Below are positions 46,259-58,765 of a DNA stretch of 64,000 nucleotides, piece by piece. Under the pieces are notes generated by a model. It was not told where the DNA came from, did no database searches, and saw only the letters and a list, made by a program, of their open reading frames with translations. How positions within the stretch are numbered: position 1 is the stretch's first letter; each line of letters opens with the position of its first letter. Source of the DNA: Opisthorchis felineus (lineage: Eukaryota; Platyhelminthes; Trematoda; Opisthorchiida; Opisthorchiidae); the NCBI GenBank assembly GCA_004794785.1, contig SJOL01006411.1:537626-601625 (forward strand), given 5' to 3'. Both the position numbers and the translations under genes were made by a program.

Positions 46259-46859
46259 CTGTAAGATGAGGAACAGAGGTGAATTGCGAAAAGGTATGTT
46301 TAAATGAATTGAAAATTGATTGCATCCGAAGAGTAAAGCGATAGACGATATTATGATTCTGAGCTCTAGGTACCATAAAAGGCCATAGCAATTCGACGTT
46401 GATACCATGTTTAAGAAAATGTACTTCTCCCCAAAAGCGACCCCGTAACAAGCAAGCAATTCCAAGGAATTGGTTCTCGTGCTGACAGCCAGATGAAACG
46501 AGTACAGACGTTGGTAAAGTATGAACTCATAAAAATCGATTCTGCAGCCAATTGCAACCGTTGCTGCCAGTTTTCAGAAGTGAGCAATCAAGCTGAAGTT
46601 ATTCTATCCGAAAGTGCGGATTCCAGTTCAGATGCGGGCGTGCACTTTCAAATCAGTCGGTGTCATAATGCCTAACGTGGAGCTGAGTCACAGTGCACCG
46701 TACCTTAATCTCGCCAGACTACGATCTGTTATTGACAGATGCTTCTAAACAGAACAAAGCAAAAATTGTAAACCATCGTCATAAGTAGACTAAATGTAAA
46801 GGAGAAAGTATAAAGGACATGGGAAATTCCGGGAATATGTTGGTTTTGAACAGGCTTAC
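46259..46859. other. ZYG11 intron (601 bp)
   Basis: No feature recognised inside. The open reading of exon 7 runs upstream into this intron without a stop but loses all family similarity at the acceptor. Confidence 0.8.
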
Positions 46860-46970
46860 CTCGGCCGCCAGAATGGAAATGATCGCCACACCCATGCGCT
46901 TCATGTGCATATCATCGAAAGCGATGAGGTTGTTGAAAACCAATTCACAGCATTGGTTACAGTTGAATGT
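46860..46970 (-). CDS. ZYG11: ZYG11 exon 6 (ARM repeats)
   Basis: A 111-nt exon, phase 0-0. The acceptor GTTTCCATCCTTACAG precedes TFNCNQCCELVFNNLIAFDD and MHMKRMGVAIISILAAE, then donor GAG|GTAAGC. The R-M-x-V-A-I-I-S-I-L-A-A motif is essentially identical to vertebrate ZYG11. The exon lacks any ATG-to-stop frame of its own and is visible only through homology and phase. Confidence 0.96.
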
Positions 46971-47937
46971 CTGTAAGGATGGAAACAGTACAGGGAAAAA
47001 CGCGTCAAGCCAAAGTTAAGAGATTCTAGAAAGGTTGTTCGAATCAGACATACTAGTCTGAAGGGATCAGACGGACAGAAGCATTCATGTGCACATATCA
47101 ACAAACTTGCGGAGAGCCAGATACGGAGGCAAAAGTAAACTTAATACCAACCGTTCTGTTAATGTCCCAGAACTACTAGCATTACGCAGACCAAGAACCA
47201 TTTCGTAATTCAAAAAGTAAAAAGCGATTTTCATGGCGCAAATAAGTATGCACCACTACCGCAATCACCCACCAAATGACTTGTGGTAATGACTACACTA
47301 AATAAACGTGCTGCGTTCGATGACAGAATATCGACGGAATATCAGCTACTGCTCGTGTGACCAACCTAGCTTGTGTTGGCTAACGCGACCTTCTGTCATT
47401 GTCAACCGCGAAATTGTGCAGGGATGTTAAAGTGAGGAAAATGAATGGATTATGCACCGAAAGATAAGTAAGCAGCATAAATGAACTAGACCAAATGATT
47501 TGAAAGGAGTAGCCGTAATGTAGTAATCGCTCAAGAGGTATTCTCCGCAAATACTGGAAAGGGTGGCAGTGTCATCACAACTGCGATGTAGAGAAAAGGA
47601 ATAGAAGAAATCACGTGAAACAGGTAGCAAACATTACCAGCTGCTCCCTATATGATGGCGCCTCACAAGAGAGTACATCTCTGAGAGACAAATGGGCTGA
47701 TTCGGTTCGATTTCCTCGTACCAAAGAAGAGTAATCTTGAGTCCTAGACCTTCCTGTTACTTGGGACAGACTACTATGTCGCGACAAATCTGCCAAAGAT
47801 GCTCAAACAGAAATGAAGTGTAGTAAACGGTAATAGAACAAAAACCATTCTTCAATCAAAAACATCGTGTGTGTTCATTATCATGAGTATTTATTGAGCA
47901 GACGGGGTTACTGGTGATATAGACAACCCAAACTTAC
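46971..47937. other. ZYG11 intron (967 bp)
   Basis: No feature recognised. Confidence 0.7.
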
Positions 47938-48168
47938 CGCTCGATACAAGAGTGTATCACTGCACAAAGTGAGAAAGCAGTTCTTCTGTAATTGTCGGTT
48001 GTTCGGAAACTTTTCCATTGCCGTCAACGTCATTCGCACAGCTCGGTTGAGTACCTCCAAGGGCAGCTGACAACTTTGCTCGCCTCTTGTCAAATTGTAG
48101 ATGACCGCAGTGCCAGCTAAGATCATTTCTACACGTCGTAGATGTAACCGCATGACACGGAGGACTGC
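47938..48168 (-). CDS. ZYG11: ZYG11 exon 5 (ARM repeats)
   Basis: A 231-nt, phase 0-0 exon with acceptor CTACACTTTAAG and donor GAGCG|GTAAGT. It encodes AVLRVMRLHLRRVEMILAGT, AVIYNLTRGEQSCQLPLEVL, MTLTAMEKFPNNRQLQKNC and FLTLCSD. The A-M-E-x-F-P-N-x-x-Q-L-Q-K-N-C-x-L-x-L-C-S-D block is diagnostic of ZYG11. Confidence 0.97.
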
Positions 48169-51100
48169 CTTAAAGTGTAGAATCAGTGGTATTGGAAAGG
48201 TTAGATGTAGAAAACTGTGAACCGTTAGTAAAATAACGGCTGCAACCCCAACGCGCTGATGAGAACTCTCAAGTGTCATTGCGGAATGTAGAAAAAGATG
48301 AAGAGGCGCAAAAAGTCGCACAGAAAAGATCACTTCCCGCCCGTTTGAACACGAACTCCATCGTCAGAAGCTTGTGTACTGGGTATCAAACGGTTCGTTC
48401 ATTGATTGATGCGAATACTGATAATGTAAACTCATGCGTCTTATGTCCTATCGTCATATGTTTATCCGATGAAATCCAGGAATAACTCCAAAACGGAATG
48501 GACAGATATTTCGATTGTAATCAGTACTGTCCTCCTTTTAGGAAAATACACACCAACACTAAACAAACGTCCAGCAAACGAATATATTTTCAACTGACCT
48601 TGGGCAAAAGCCGAGCGAATTCGGCTAGGCTGTATATGGTGGTGCACCAGAGAGTACCTTTTGTGTGTAGAAACGCTACGACCGTCTGAAATTTGGCAAA
48701 GAAACCACGCTGTGCGGTATCAGCTCAGTCGCCATGTCCTGATAAATAGGGGAAAGCCGTGCGCAAGAGGTCGCTACATGGTCAAATCCCCAGTGAGCAC
48801 CAGATAGCCAGCTTGTTACGCTAAACAGCAGGACCAACACAATAACCTCTGCGATCTTGATGCGTTTCCAAATGCAGTGCGAACCGCTTCGATTATTGGG
48901 TAAAGACGATAAAAGCAACTGAAGCTCTTGAGTATATCTGCAAATCCCAGCTCGTTTGGTAAAGGGTGGCACTGTAAAGATGTGACAACCGAAACAGCCC
49001 TGAGATTCAATCAGCCAGGATTCTACAGACACCAGTCAACTTGCGATCGATTGTGCCAACTCACTGGAAGGAGGCTGGAAGGTTTTCAAGAACCTTATGA
49101 TGCATCCTCATTACGTCGTACACTCGCTCCGATGCATAGTGCCGATTACGCTACTAACCCGTATCACCTCGTTTCTGTTAAGCAGCGTAGGTAAGAGTTC
49201 ATCCAGGTCACGACACAACGTACTCTCATAAACAGCGGCTAATGAGATAACGCCATAACAAGAACGGTATCTAATGGATCAATCAAGTGCATGAGTAACA
49301 GAGCACAACGGGGCAGATAAACACCAATGGAAACACGAAGGAGATGGTTCAATCAGCCGATCAACGTAGAAGTGGGATACTCTTTAAGAACCATATAAAC
49401 ATATAGAAGAATACCGAACCAACTATGCACGAATGTCTCCTCGAATGGAGACGAAATGTTTGCACGCTACTTGCCAAGCTCGCTGAACAGATCAACAGCC
49501 ATCTAGCCAACTACCGACAAACGCACCAGAGCTACCAATAGTTCAGTGCACCACCAATGTGACTCTGTTAATGCGTTGTGCACACACATGCGTCCTGATA
49601 TCACATATAACGACGAACTGAGCAACGAGGAATTGCTTGTAAGCAAGGCCTCGTCCATGTAAGCTCCAACTTGATGTGGTGACATAATCAATATACTGCC
49701 CTTACCACGGGTCCGACAGAACTGATCTAGTCTGTTCGACGAGTTCCGTTCAGAAGTTACGGAATTTTACTCAACTTAACGACACGTGATCTGGCGTTCC
49801 AACAAAGCGAAAGTTCACAAGATTCGGTCATGGCGAGGGGGACACATGAATTGTGCAAAAGCTACAGTTGCTGAAGTAATTGGGAGAAACTTCCATCCAA
49901 TTAGTAGTCCATATTATTCATATGAATAATCTGTTAATCGCTAAGTGGTGTTCAGGTTATTTTTTATCAGTCTTTGAGTCTGACGTGACTGGATCTTGAT
50001 GCAGCACTTCCGGATCCACATGAAACTTCACGATATCCTCCAAACTAAGTTGAAAAAATTGTACCTTCCGAGACGGAAAAATCCACTATACCCACCTCAA
50101 TTCGTGTCGCGTCCTTAAATGCGTGCAATTTTCCGACAAACATTTCTGAGCTCTGTCGCATTAGGTTTGGTTCTTGAGTAAAGCCGCTAGCATCTCATGA
50201 CAGAACGAGCACAAAATGGCAGCTTTTCTTTCCTAGTCAACAAATTTTGAGATATAGCGTCTCGGACTAACGCTAGCAGATTTATTATTGCAGTCATAAT
50301 ATATTAGTAAAAACCCAAGAAAATCTGTCCGCCGGTAGGGAAACAAGTAGGAAATAACCAGGATAGTCACTTTGACTACCCATACAAAACTGCACAATTG
50401 CCGCTTGCTGTACGGACCACATTAAATGATGAAATGCATTCATTAGTCCAACTACAAACAGTTTGCATTAGGTCGAAGAAATCCAACACTACGGTAATCG
50501 GAACAAGCGACTTGCAAACACAGTATCGGCCTTGTTACGTTTTGTAGAACAGCAATCCCAACACCGCCCCAACATTTGCTATTGCTATTTAGAAGGGAAA
50601 TTGCATAACACAACAAACACAAAATAAAAATCGAAAATTTGGCTGAGAATACAACGACTGAAAAAAGTCGCTCTGTGGTGACTCCCAGAAGCCCGCATAC
50701 ATTCACACAGCATCGTGTCACTAAATCTGAAGTAGCCGGTCACTTGACGCATGGGCGACAATCACCCGGCCTCGAAATACTCGTTTGCAGTACGTAATTG
50801 CAGGCACACCGTCTTCAACAGTCACGAAACAGCAAACATCTATTGCGATGAGGACTCTGACAGTATAGCAAGTGACATTGACTCATACTCTAGTGAAAAA
50901 GTGGAACATGGAGTCAATAAAGCGGAGCACATGGAGTTACAGAAAGCCGGAAATGTGCCAGGACTCTCCCTTTAGAAGAGCTAGTAAAACCAATGGTGCA
51001 TTCAGCATGTTCAGAGTTCATTTGTAAATCACACTGTTGGACAATCATTCAGCGCCATTCTCACACATTTCGGCCTAAGTTCCTATATTAAAAAATGTTC

Positions 51101-52650
51101 TCACTGAATTCACTTTATGTAGTTGAACTTCTATGTTCGTGACTTCCAAACGGTAACATGTGGGCTAAACTTTTACACCGAGGCTCCAGCAACTAGCATT
51201 TCTCTTAAGCTCCGTAGTGAAACTATCAGTATTTTTCATTTACCCCCACCCCCTGTCTACGCTGTTTCGTGAAATTCCCAAACATACGTCGACGTTTTAC
51301 TTAACCACCAATCGGTGTCACTTTTAAACCTGGAAGAGAAAATGTCATTTGGTTCAAATTTGGGGCCAATTCAGGAATAGTGTTGACCAGTTATATTCAA
51401 TTGTGAACAACGGATCGAAGAGCTAAACAAACCCGTCAACAGAGCTTGAAATTCTATACAGGAAGACCAGATAGATTCAAAGAGATAATGCGAATTGGTG
51501 CCGGAATATTGACGTTTTCCTCTCGAGTTTGGACATCGTCTAGAGGTTGAATTCGTTACAGCATTTCCATCCTCACGCTTCATCCCCACATTATCAGTTG
51601 GCTATTTCCACAATAATAGGTTCTCAGTCAGCTGTCCACTAAGGCAGAATTTTTGTCTATCCACTACATGTTGGGGGAAATGAAAATGGATAAAATGATA
51701 TAAAATGGAAATCAAGAATGCCCGAATCTGACAAAAAATCTCCATCGAGGAGAGGCTATGACGACTATACCCAGCGAGGGCTTTCTCACGCTTCGCTCAT
51801 GGTACTCAGGTCAGCTTGTTGAAAATCCTGTTCAACCCGCTGTTGCTATTGTCGCGTGAAAGTCGCACACTTCCTGCCGAGCAGGATGGTACAACTTCAT
51901 ACGCAACATTGTCGTTAGTTAGGGATCGGGCCTGGTGATGACCTTGAAACCTGTTGTAAGCGCGCGCCGCCCACTCATGTGATTGCAAACATAAAACATA
52001 AGTGAACGTCACCACGTAACCAATAAACATTCGATTTGAAAATGGCCTAGGTGTAATCCTGCGCGGCAGTAGTGGAAACCAAGTGGCTTGGGATAACATC
52101 GACTTGTGACCAGTAGAAAATTCCGACAGAATGTAACTCCAAACATAAGTTTGATGAACCCCACAAAATAAACAGGCTGTTTGTTTGCCGATCGAACTGA
52201 CTGCGTTACACCTTTAGTTAGTAGCGCGATGCATATTGGTGATCAGAAAAAATGAAGTTTCCGGAGAAAATGAATGCCATGCATAAAATACACGTCGAGT
52301 CATTCGAATTTCTGTAGTAGCTTTAAGATTATCCCATGGTTCAATTTCTAGTGTAAAAATGATGTATCAAAAGATGTAATAACTTATGCCAATGGAGAGA
52401 ACATCATACCAACTATATTAGCAGTTCAAAACGGAAACTCATTTCTGAATGAATTTTCCAGAGTTCATTACGTATAACGTATAAAACTTGCAGAAAACCA
52501 GAAGAAGAATTCTCCTGGATGTAACCGCACTGTGACTTGCTATCAACTTCCGGAGTAGAACGCACCCACAACTCCTTAAGATAACACCCCGACAATGGGA
52601 TATCGCAGAGAGACTTCCAACCAGCAGTAAAAATGGCCATTGGTTTGTTC
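48169..52650. other. Large ZYG11 intron, proximal part
   Basis: No exon recognised. An acidic 74-codon + strand frame at 50751-50975 stands out by composition (DEDSDSIASDIDSYSSEK) but has no homologue I know. A repeat copy is listed separately. Confidence 0.4.
49432..49505 (+). repeat. Dispersed GATGAAACG repeat, diverged copy 4
   Basis: ATGTCTCCTCGAATGGAGAC, GAAATGTTTGCA and CAAGCTCGCTGAACAGATCA match the family with about one difference in four to five bases. Confidence 0.6.
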
Positions 52651-52651
52651 G

Positions 52652-52925
52652 CTGGGCAGGGCTAGACTGAACGATTTGGTTGCAAACGTTTCATCACGTC
52701 AGGTGGACATCTTCAGTGCGTTATGAGTGGAAGAGCGTTGAGGTGCACTCGTAGTCCACTTGTCGATTGCGACTTCATATCAGGTCGGTTGTTTGGTTGG
52801 TTGCTGGTCTGTTCGCCGAGCTTGGCAGTTGGATTGCAAGCGTTTCATCACCAATCGAGGTGACATCGTCAGTGAGTGGCTGACCCACTCGACCCCGCAC
52901 TGACGACGTCACCTCGATTGGGATG
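52652..52925 (-). repeat. Two inverted copies of the GATGAAACG repeat
   Basis: Two consecutive minus-strand copies. One is at about 52652-52735 (TTGGTTGCAAACGTTTCATC as written on +). The other is at about 52793-52925 (GCAAGCGTTTCATCACCAAT, CGAGGTGACATCGTCAGTG). Their orientation matches the CR1-like LINE immediately upstream on that strand, so the repeat is probably the 3' end of that LINE family. Confidence 0.75.
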
Positions 52926-53339
52926 ACTTTTTACAATGACATTCTTCTCCTTTACAAGAGGGAATGAAAACATGTACAATGTAATATGACTTATCCACGA
53001 AAATGCCGCAGACACAACTCTTGTGCGACACGATGCGTTCACATAAAATAATATCACTGTGCACCCACGAAACCGGAGGCGATGGAATTCAATTTATCGT
53101 TTGGAGATTCTTTCAAGGGTGGTCACTGCAGGCAGAGTTCGGTATGTTCGGTTCATCCAGTCGTATGAAGAGCTTCTTGGAGTTGTCGAAGTGAACCTCA
53201 AACTACTGTGGTGCATGGACACGCGAGAGAATGATGGAGCCCAAATACTTAAGGGAAACGATTTAGTCTATGGGCTCCTTGATATTCGGCAGGCTAGACT
53301 GAATGTTCATCCTTGGGCTGAAGAATTTTGCCTTTTAGG

Positions 53340-53900
53340 CATTTATCTCCAGCTTAATTGACGGAGCACAGTGGCTGGTAAGATCAAGGGTGGACCGTAC
53401 TTCTGTTGGATCTTGGCCCAGGATGACGATATTGTGAGTGTATTCAATAGCTTATTAGGAGCCCCGGAAAATCGCTTGGGGCACTAAACATTATCCAGTC
53501 GATTCCAACATTGGAAAACACCGTCGAAAGCACAAACCGATGTCTCTTCCACAATATGGGGTTTTGCGCTTGAGTGTTAATGAGATTTGGTAGCCTACAT
53601 GACACACCAGTTTTCAAGGCGGACCAAAAACATTTTCTATTGACTGAGTTAAATGGTGTATGAAAGTCGACGGGATAAGTTGGGACTTGTTCCAATACAT
53701 GGTACCGTGTGAATACCTGACAAAAGGAACCTCCTCCTGGACGGAAATCTCCCTCACTTGATCTGGCTTCTCTGAGACGAGTCAGTAGCGGTGTGGTGAA
53801 GATTCTGGTAGCGATACCTATCAGACTGAGACCTTGGACGTTTTCATATTCCGTCCTAGAGTCTTTCTGGGGTTTCAGAGTAGTTGAGAGATACTCCAAT
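53340..53900 (-). mobile_element. CR1-like LINE reverse-transcriptase remnant
   Basis: The minus strand reads GLSLIGIATRIFTTPLLTRL, then FRPGGGSFCQVFT, FHTPFNSVNRKCFWSALKTG, VGIDWIM and, at the low-coordinate end in another frame, EYTDDIVILGQDP and SIKLEINA. These are the palm-domain motifs in order, with the catalytic Y-x-D-D still visible as YTDD. Missing residues and frame changes show it is inactive. It is intronic in ZYG11. Confidence 0.88.
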
Positions 53901-54149
53901 CTAGTAGGAACACTTCAGCGTCCCAAGCAGAGAAGAACGGGATGTGAAAATGTTCAAGAACTGCCAACACACCTTTCACATATTTCTGCAACGATAAACC
54001 TCTACCTGGAGACCTTTTGTTCTGTACTGGTCCGATTAGTTTCGCCAACTCACCTTAATTGAAAGGATTCCAATCGATGGCGTATGGTGTGGACTTTGCG
54101 TTGTCTCCGATGAGTAGCTGGAAGGGTGGCTGAGTAATGAGCTAGTGCC

Positions 54150-54900
54150 AAACCCATCACCTTAGCTTTCCATCGTAGTCCGTTATCAGTTGGCCGTTGA
54201 CGTCTCGAAGATAGTTCGGTTGTCCCTGCTGTTGGTATGAAGCGCGATGGGTTACTCGGAAAAAAAAGCCAGCAATTACATCCTGTCTGACAGATAATCC
54301 GTGCCGTCTTTTCATGATGAGCGGGTGGGTTGGCGATGGCTTCGGAAACTGGAGGCCTGTCGGAGCAGCCAACTGGGAAAGACTGATGGTCCTTTCGGAG
54401 ATCAAGTCATTGTGGCGTCGCAATTCCAAACGGAGGTCTAATGCAGTGGTCTGCTGTATGGACGTCTTTTGGTAGAAATAAGACTCTTCGACGAGCCTCT
54501 AAGGTATAGCCTGTACGAAGATTCCAATCCTGGGACTTTCATGTACCTTAAAATAAAACCAGGAGTCCGTGTCGTCAAAAGGCAGACAATGTCCACATAT
54601 GGAGAGTGGCCTTAGACGTCAAGAAGAGTAGGGACATTCGAGCAGCCTTTATTCAGTGTGTCCATGAGTCCAAGGGTATGGGAAAGAGGCTCAGTTTGAA
54701 TGTTTGTCACCGCGGCGGCTGAATCAGCGTCGGGAGCGCCGCTTACCGGAGACCAAGCAACTTGTGTACAAGAACCAAACGGCCTTTGTTGGAGAGTGCT
54801 CTCTGGCCTTTGCACAGCTAAATGCAGACTGCAAGACAGCACGAAGGTTGTGGGGAGCAGAACCGTCAGAAAGGCAACTGAATCTTGAGTCGAGGTAATC
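54150..54900 (-). mobile_element. CR1-like LINE, upstream fragment
   Basis: The minus frame at 54157-54429 includes LRDVNGQLITDYDGKL, the short conserved linker just before the reverse-transcriptase domain in CR1-like elements. Upstream sequence to about 54.9 kb is open but not assignable in detail. It probably belongs to the same insertion as the remnant at 53.34-53.90 kb. Confidence 0.5.
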
Positions 54901-57900
54901 GATCACTCCGTCGGGTCTGGCGTTTGTTCGAGTTCGTTTCTATCGCCCCTACACACATACTAGGGCAAAGGTTAGTGAATGTTGGCTTCCCGTTGGAATG
55001 TTAGGGTGAGTGAAACTATCCTTGTTCCGAAGGACAAGTATAAAATGCCTCACCTCGAAGTTATTACTAACTCACTATCCAATGATGCAGCTACCCACTC
55101 AAGTGTTCGGATCCATTTTCTATCGTACACGCGTTATTTTCACGGTTCAGCAATGCACTTTTGCAAACACCCCTCTTCTGCTACGCCGCATGAAATGAGT
55201 GCGCCCGATCATGATCCATTATGGTGAAACCAACGCTAACAAGGTATGTAAAACCCAGTGCACAAGCATCATCTAACTCATTCACAGTCATTCCTTGAAA
55301 ATGGTTTATGCAGCTAACCCGTGAGTCACAATCTCAATCAGAGCAGATAACAACAAGTTCAAAGTAACATGCACAACACAGTACTGTTCGATATAATGAA
55401 GGTTAATGCATCTGCACGATTCGTGAGGGGGGCGGACAAGTTGGCCTCAAAGGTGAATGGTAAGACCAGTGCTACTAGTTATTTATCGAACGACATCAGT
55501 CATTTCGATACTGAAAGATAACTGTTTCTTCGCAACTAGAGAACTATGCGGCTGACAGCGACTCCCATGGCGCAGCTAAACAATTAGAACCAGCCCAAAC
55601 CACTAAAAATATCGTAATTTTGTTTCGAAACCGAATTTACAAATGAACCGTTTTGCTGTTCATAGGTCGTGTTCATAGGTGTTCGAACGTAATAAAAGTA
55701 TGATCAGGGTACCAGTCAATCGACCGATTCTAAACTAGGCGCCCACTTGTTGGAACGAAAGAACTATAATCTGCACAACGCTTATCCATGATTATCTCGC
55801 CCGATTTGGTAAACTTTAAGTATCAGCCTTGGTGGAACAAACTACTAGAGGTAATCAAATAAAGTAATTCGCCCAACCTGTGTTACCTCACACCGGTTAG
55901 CTAGGTATTTGCGGACGGCTTCGCCGATTCTGTCAAGGCTCATACAGCTGACCCTAGTGAAGGGATAGGTTGATGCGTAATCAACATTCAGTAGATCTGC
56001 TCAGATCGCACACAGTTCCCTCCCCATCCCATATCACAATGTTAATGCGTTCCAAAAGGTGGCACTGTAAGGACAGGTAGTTGAATACTGACACGATTGA
56101 TATCGCTTTGCAGATGTGTCGAATAGGCTATGAATGCTTTAAGTTATTAATCCTAACTCTTACGAAGTAGGTCACAGTATCGAGTGAAGACCTCATGCAA
56201 ATAACTGGCATAACGATCGGGTTATGGAACCAGTTTGACAATATCTTAATTTCCACACGACAGCGCGGATTACTTTCGAGCTTATACTGCCGTTTGACCA
56301 AAAACTTGTAAAGGCCTCTTCAAACCAATCGACCGTCTAGAAGCTGCATTTTACTAAGAAACTACTAAATTCGGCTTGAAACCACCACATCTATCTGATG
56401 CCAATATTTACCCATTTTTTTCATTTCCTGAAGTGTCAAATATGACAGGCCCGACCATGTACCTAACAGACAAAAGGATGCGGTTCGTAGCACTGCCAAG
56501 ATTGAAAATGGCCAAAGTAACACCTTGAAATCCCATCCAGGAAGCATCACACGTAGCATGGATTCCAACGTTCCGAAAACGAAAACTCGAAAGAGCATAA
56601 TGATAGTTCTGTTTCAGTATCACCTATATGCGGTTCGCCAAAAAAATACACATCCTCAAACCAAGTGGCTTACATGTTTCTACATGCCCCCGGTCGATAT
56701 TTTTTGTCTGGTAATTGCAGTGGTCACATGTGGCTTGGCCCTACCAGACAAGTTGTGCTAGCAGTTTTATGTCCACGAGACACAGTAGTGAGAAGTGGCA
56801 TACTTTGCCGCATCATGTGAAGTTGTACTCGGCTTCTGAAAGTCACATGATCAAAAGATGTCATCGAACGGCTTATATATCGGTATTTGGCAAGAGTAGG
56901 GTTTTTTTACTTGCCTACGAAAGTGATGCACCTGGGAGAGGATAAAGCAAAGGACACACATGAACAGAATACAAAGAAATAAAGTCACGATACTTTTGAC
57001 GTCTTGGCTGAATACTCATATTTGGTGGATGCCATCTTCCCATCATTGTATTAACGAAAGACCGACAGTCCAATTGAGGGCTTAGAGTGGCGAATCACAT
57101 AAACCTCCTACAGGCTAGGCTTCCCGGAAGAGCTTAATCAGCTAATCACTCCTGGGTTCCCTATTAATGAGGACATTCAGTATGAAACTGAGCGAAGAAA
57201 CCATAGTGTCGGTTGCCAGAATTCAGGTAGCACAATTTTATTATGTGCTGCATTCTTTCATGATCGCATAGCGTTTGGTGCATGTACTTGCCCAGCCGCA
57301 CGGCCATCCAATAAACTGAACTCATATCCGAATGAACAAAAATAACTAGAGAGCTGAGATTCCACTCAACAAACGGAAGTGCACAATCGCGCACCTTACT
57401 TCATCATCGTTCGAATGTCACCGACGAGCCGATAATAAGCCGAAACCGAAGTAAATAAGAATGTCTATCATAGGTAGAGTTACTGCACTATTATGGACTT
57501 GTGAAGATAACATAGCAAAGGGAATGTGGCCAAAAGTTCATCATTCTACCTTGTCTATGAAGCCAACAGGGTGATAAAGTCTATGGATCTGTGCGCAATC
57601 ACATCGAACTGAGGCGAGATTTATATTCCCAGCAGGCTTTGTGGAGCCAACAAGTGAACCGACCGACCGCTTCAACAGGTTTAGAAAAGCTGGTCAAGTA
57701 AAACACAGCATAACTGGCACGGAACCCGTAAAAGGAAATACGATCAGTGGAGTAGGATGTCGTGTACGTGTACATAGAAGCAGCTGAGGGGTAGCAGGTG
57801 GATTCAGACTGCGGATGTATCTTATCAAGAACTTGAGCGTCAAACTTTTCAGCAACCTGGGCTAAAAATTTTGAGACCTGATCGTTGGTTTTACAAACAC

Positions 57901-58200
57901 AGTTAGATGAATTGGCGTACCCCTTTACACTTGGCTCGGATGCCCGAATTCTATACTGCAACTGAAGCAGGTGAGATGACTATTCACGGCAGAGAAGAGC
58001 AATATTTCTGTGCAGGTTAAGCTAAGGATACTGAATACTAGCAACAGCGGGACAGAGAGACTCATGATTGGTTTTCAGGCCCAAGTTGTTTTACAGGACT
58101 TTCTCAGGACGCCCTAGATATAACGTAACCACTACAACTGGAGCACACCCTTCCAGAGAACATCGTCCCTCGATCCACAGGAACGAGATTAAATGTGGTT
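54901..58200. other. Large ZYG11 intron, distal part
   Basis: No exon recognised. A 120-codon minus-strand frame (57599-57961) has no family similarity and no matching phase for ZYG11, so I leave it uncalled. Confidence 0.4.
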
Positions 58201-58289
58201 TAGTTCCAGAGAAAATTACTTGACTTGTGAATATAAAGGTCGGGATACATCAGCAGATTCGTATCGGAGTAGTGCACTAAAACTCAGAA

Positions 58290-58765
58290 AACCATGTAAT
58301 GTAGTCACTTGGCCTGACGAAACTTTTGGGTCAGAAATGAAACGTTGCCCAGCAATAAACCTATGGACCGTTTTCCCAACTTTTCCGAAAGAACATTTCT
58401 AGTTCAGTCAGAGGATTTTGCCCATGCTACTTGCAATAAAGCACTTAGAAACACTGCCTCTAATTTTTCGTCCTCACATTCATTCTTGCTTTTATAGAAC
58501 TTAAAGAATCAGCGAAATACACTCATTTGCAAACAAATTTGGTTCTGCCAGAGACTCACCTGGAACCCAGCTGAATCTCTCGTTTGTGATGTTTCCAGGC
58601 AAATGAGTGTATTTCGCTAATTTCGTGCAATTTGGTTTCAAGTAGAACATAAGGTTGACGGAAACTCGAGGACTGCGCCTATCTGATGAGCCCCATGACG
58701 GGCGAAACCGGTCGTGGGCTGTCGAAGAATTTTCAGCAACCTTATGGGTAGTGCATTACGAAACT
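58290..58765 (+). mobile_element. PLE 3' end joined to a terminal-repeat unit
   Basis: 58290-58400 repeats the PLE 3'UTR seen at 39.78-39.87 kb (CACTTGGCCTGACGAA, GAAACGTTGCCCAGCAATAA). It is followed by a perfect inverted repeat (58511-58530 with 58599-58618), then the hammerhead and the CAGCAACCTTATGGGTAGTG tail. In PLEs, hammerheads sit in the pseudo-LTR, and tandem or partial copies place a pLTR after a 3' end. This arrangement fits that. Confidence 0.7.
58671..58725 (+). ncRNA. Hammerhead ribozyme with complete core (PLE type)
   Basis: The core boxes are all present: CTGATGA (58683-58689), GAAA (58704-58707) and the cleavage triplet GTC ending at 58713. Stem II is G690-C693 with G700-C703 (last three digits of position). 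Stem III is the minimal palindrome ACC/GGT with no loop, as in schistosome and PLE hammerheads. Stem I pairs 58677-58682 with 58714-58719 (six pairs, two of them G-U). Predicted cleavage is after C58713. Such tiny stem III versions usually work best as dimers. Activity in this copy is untested. Confidence 0.82.
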
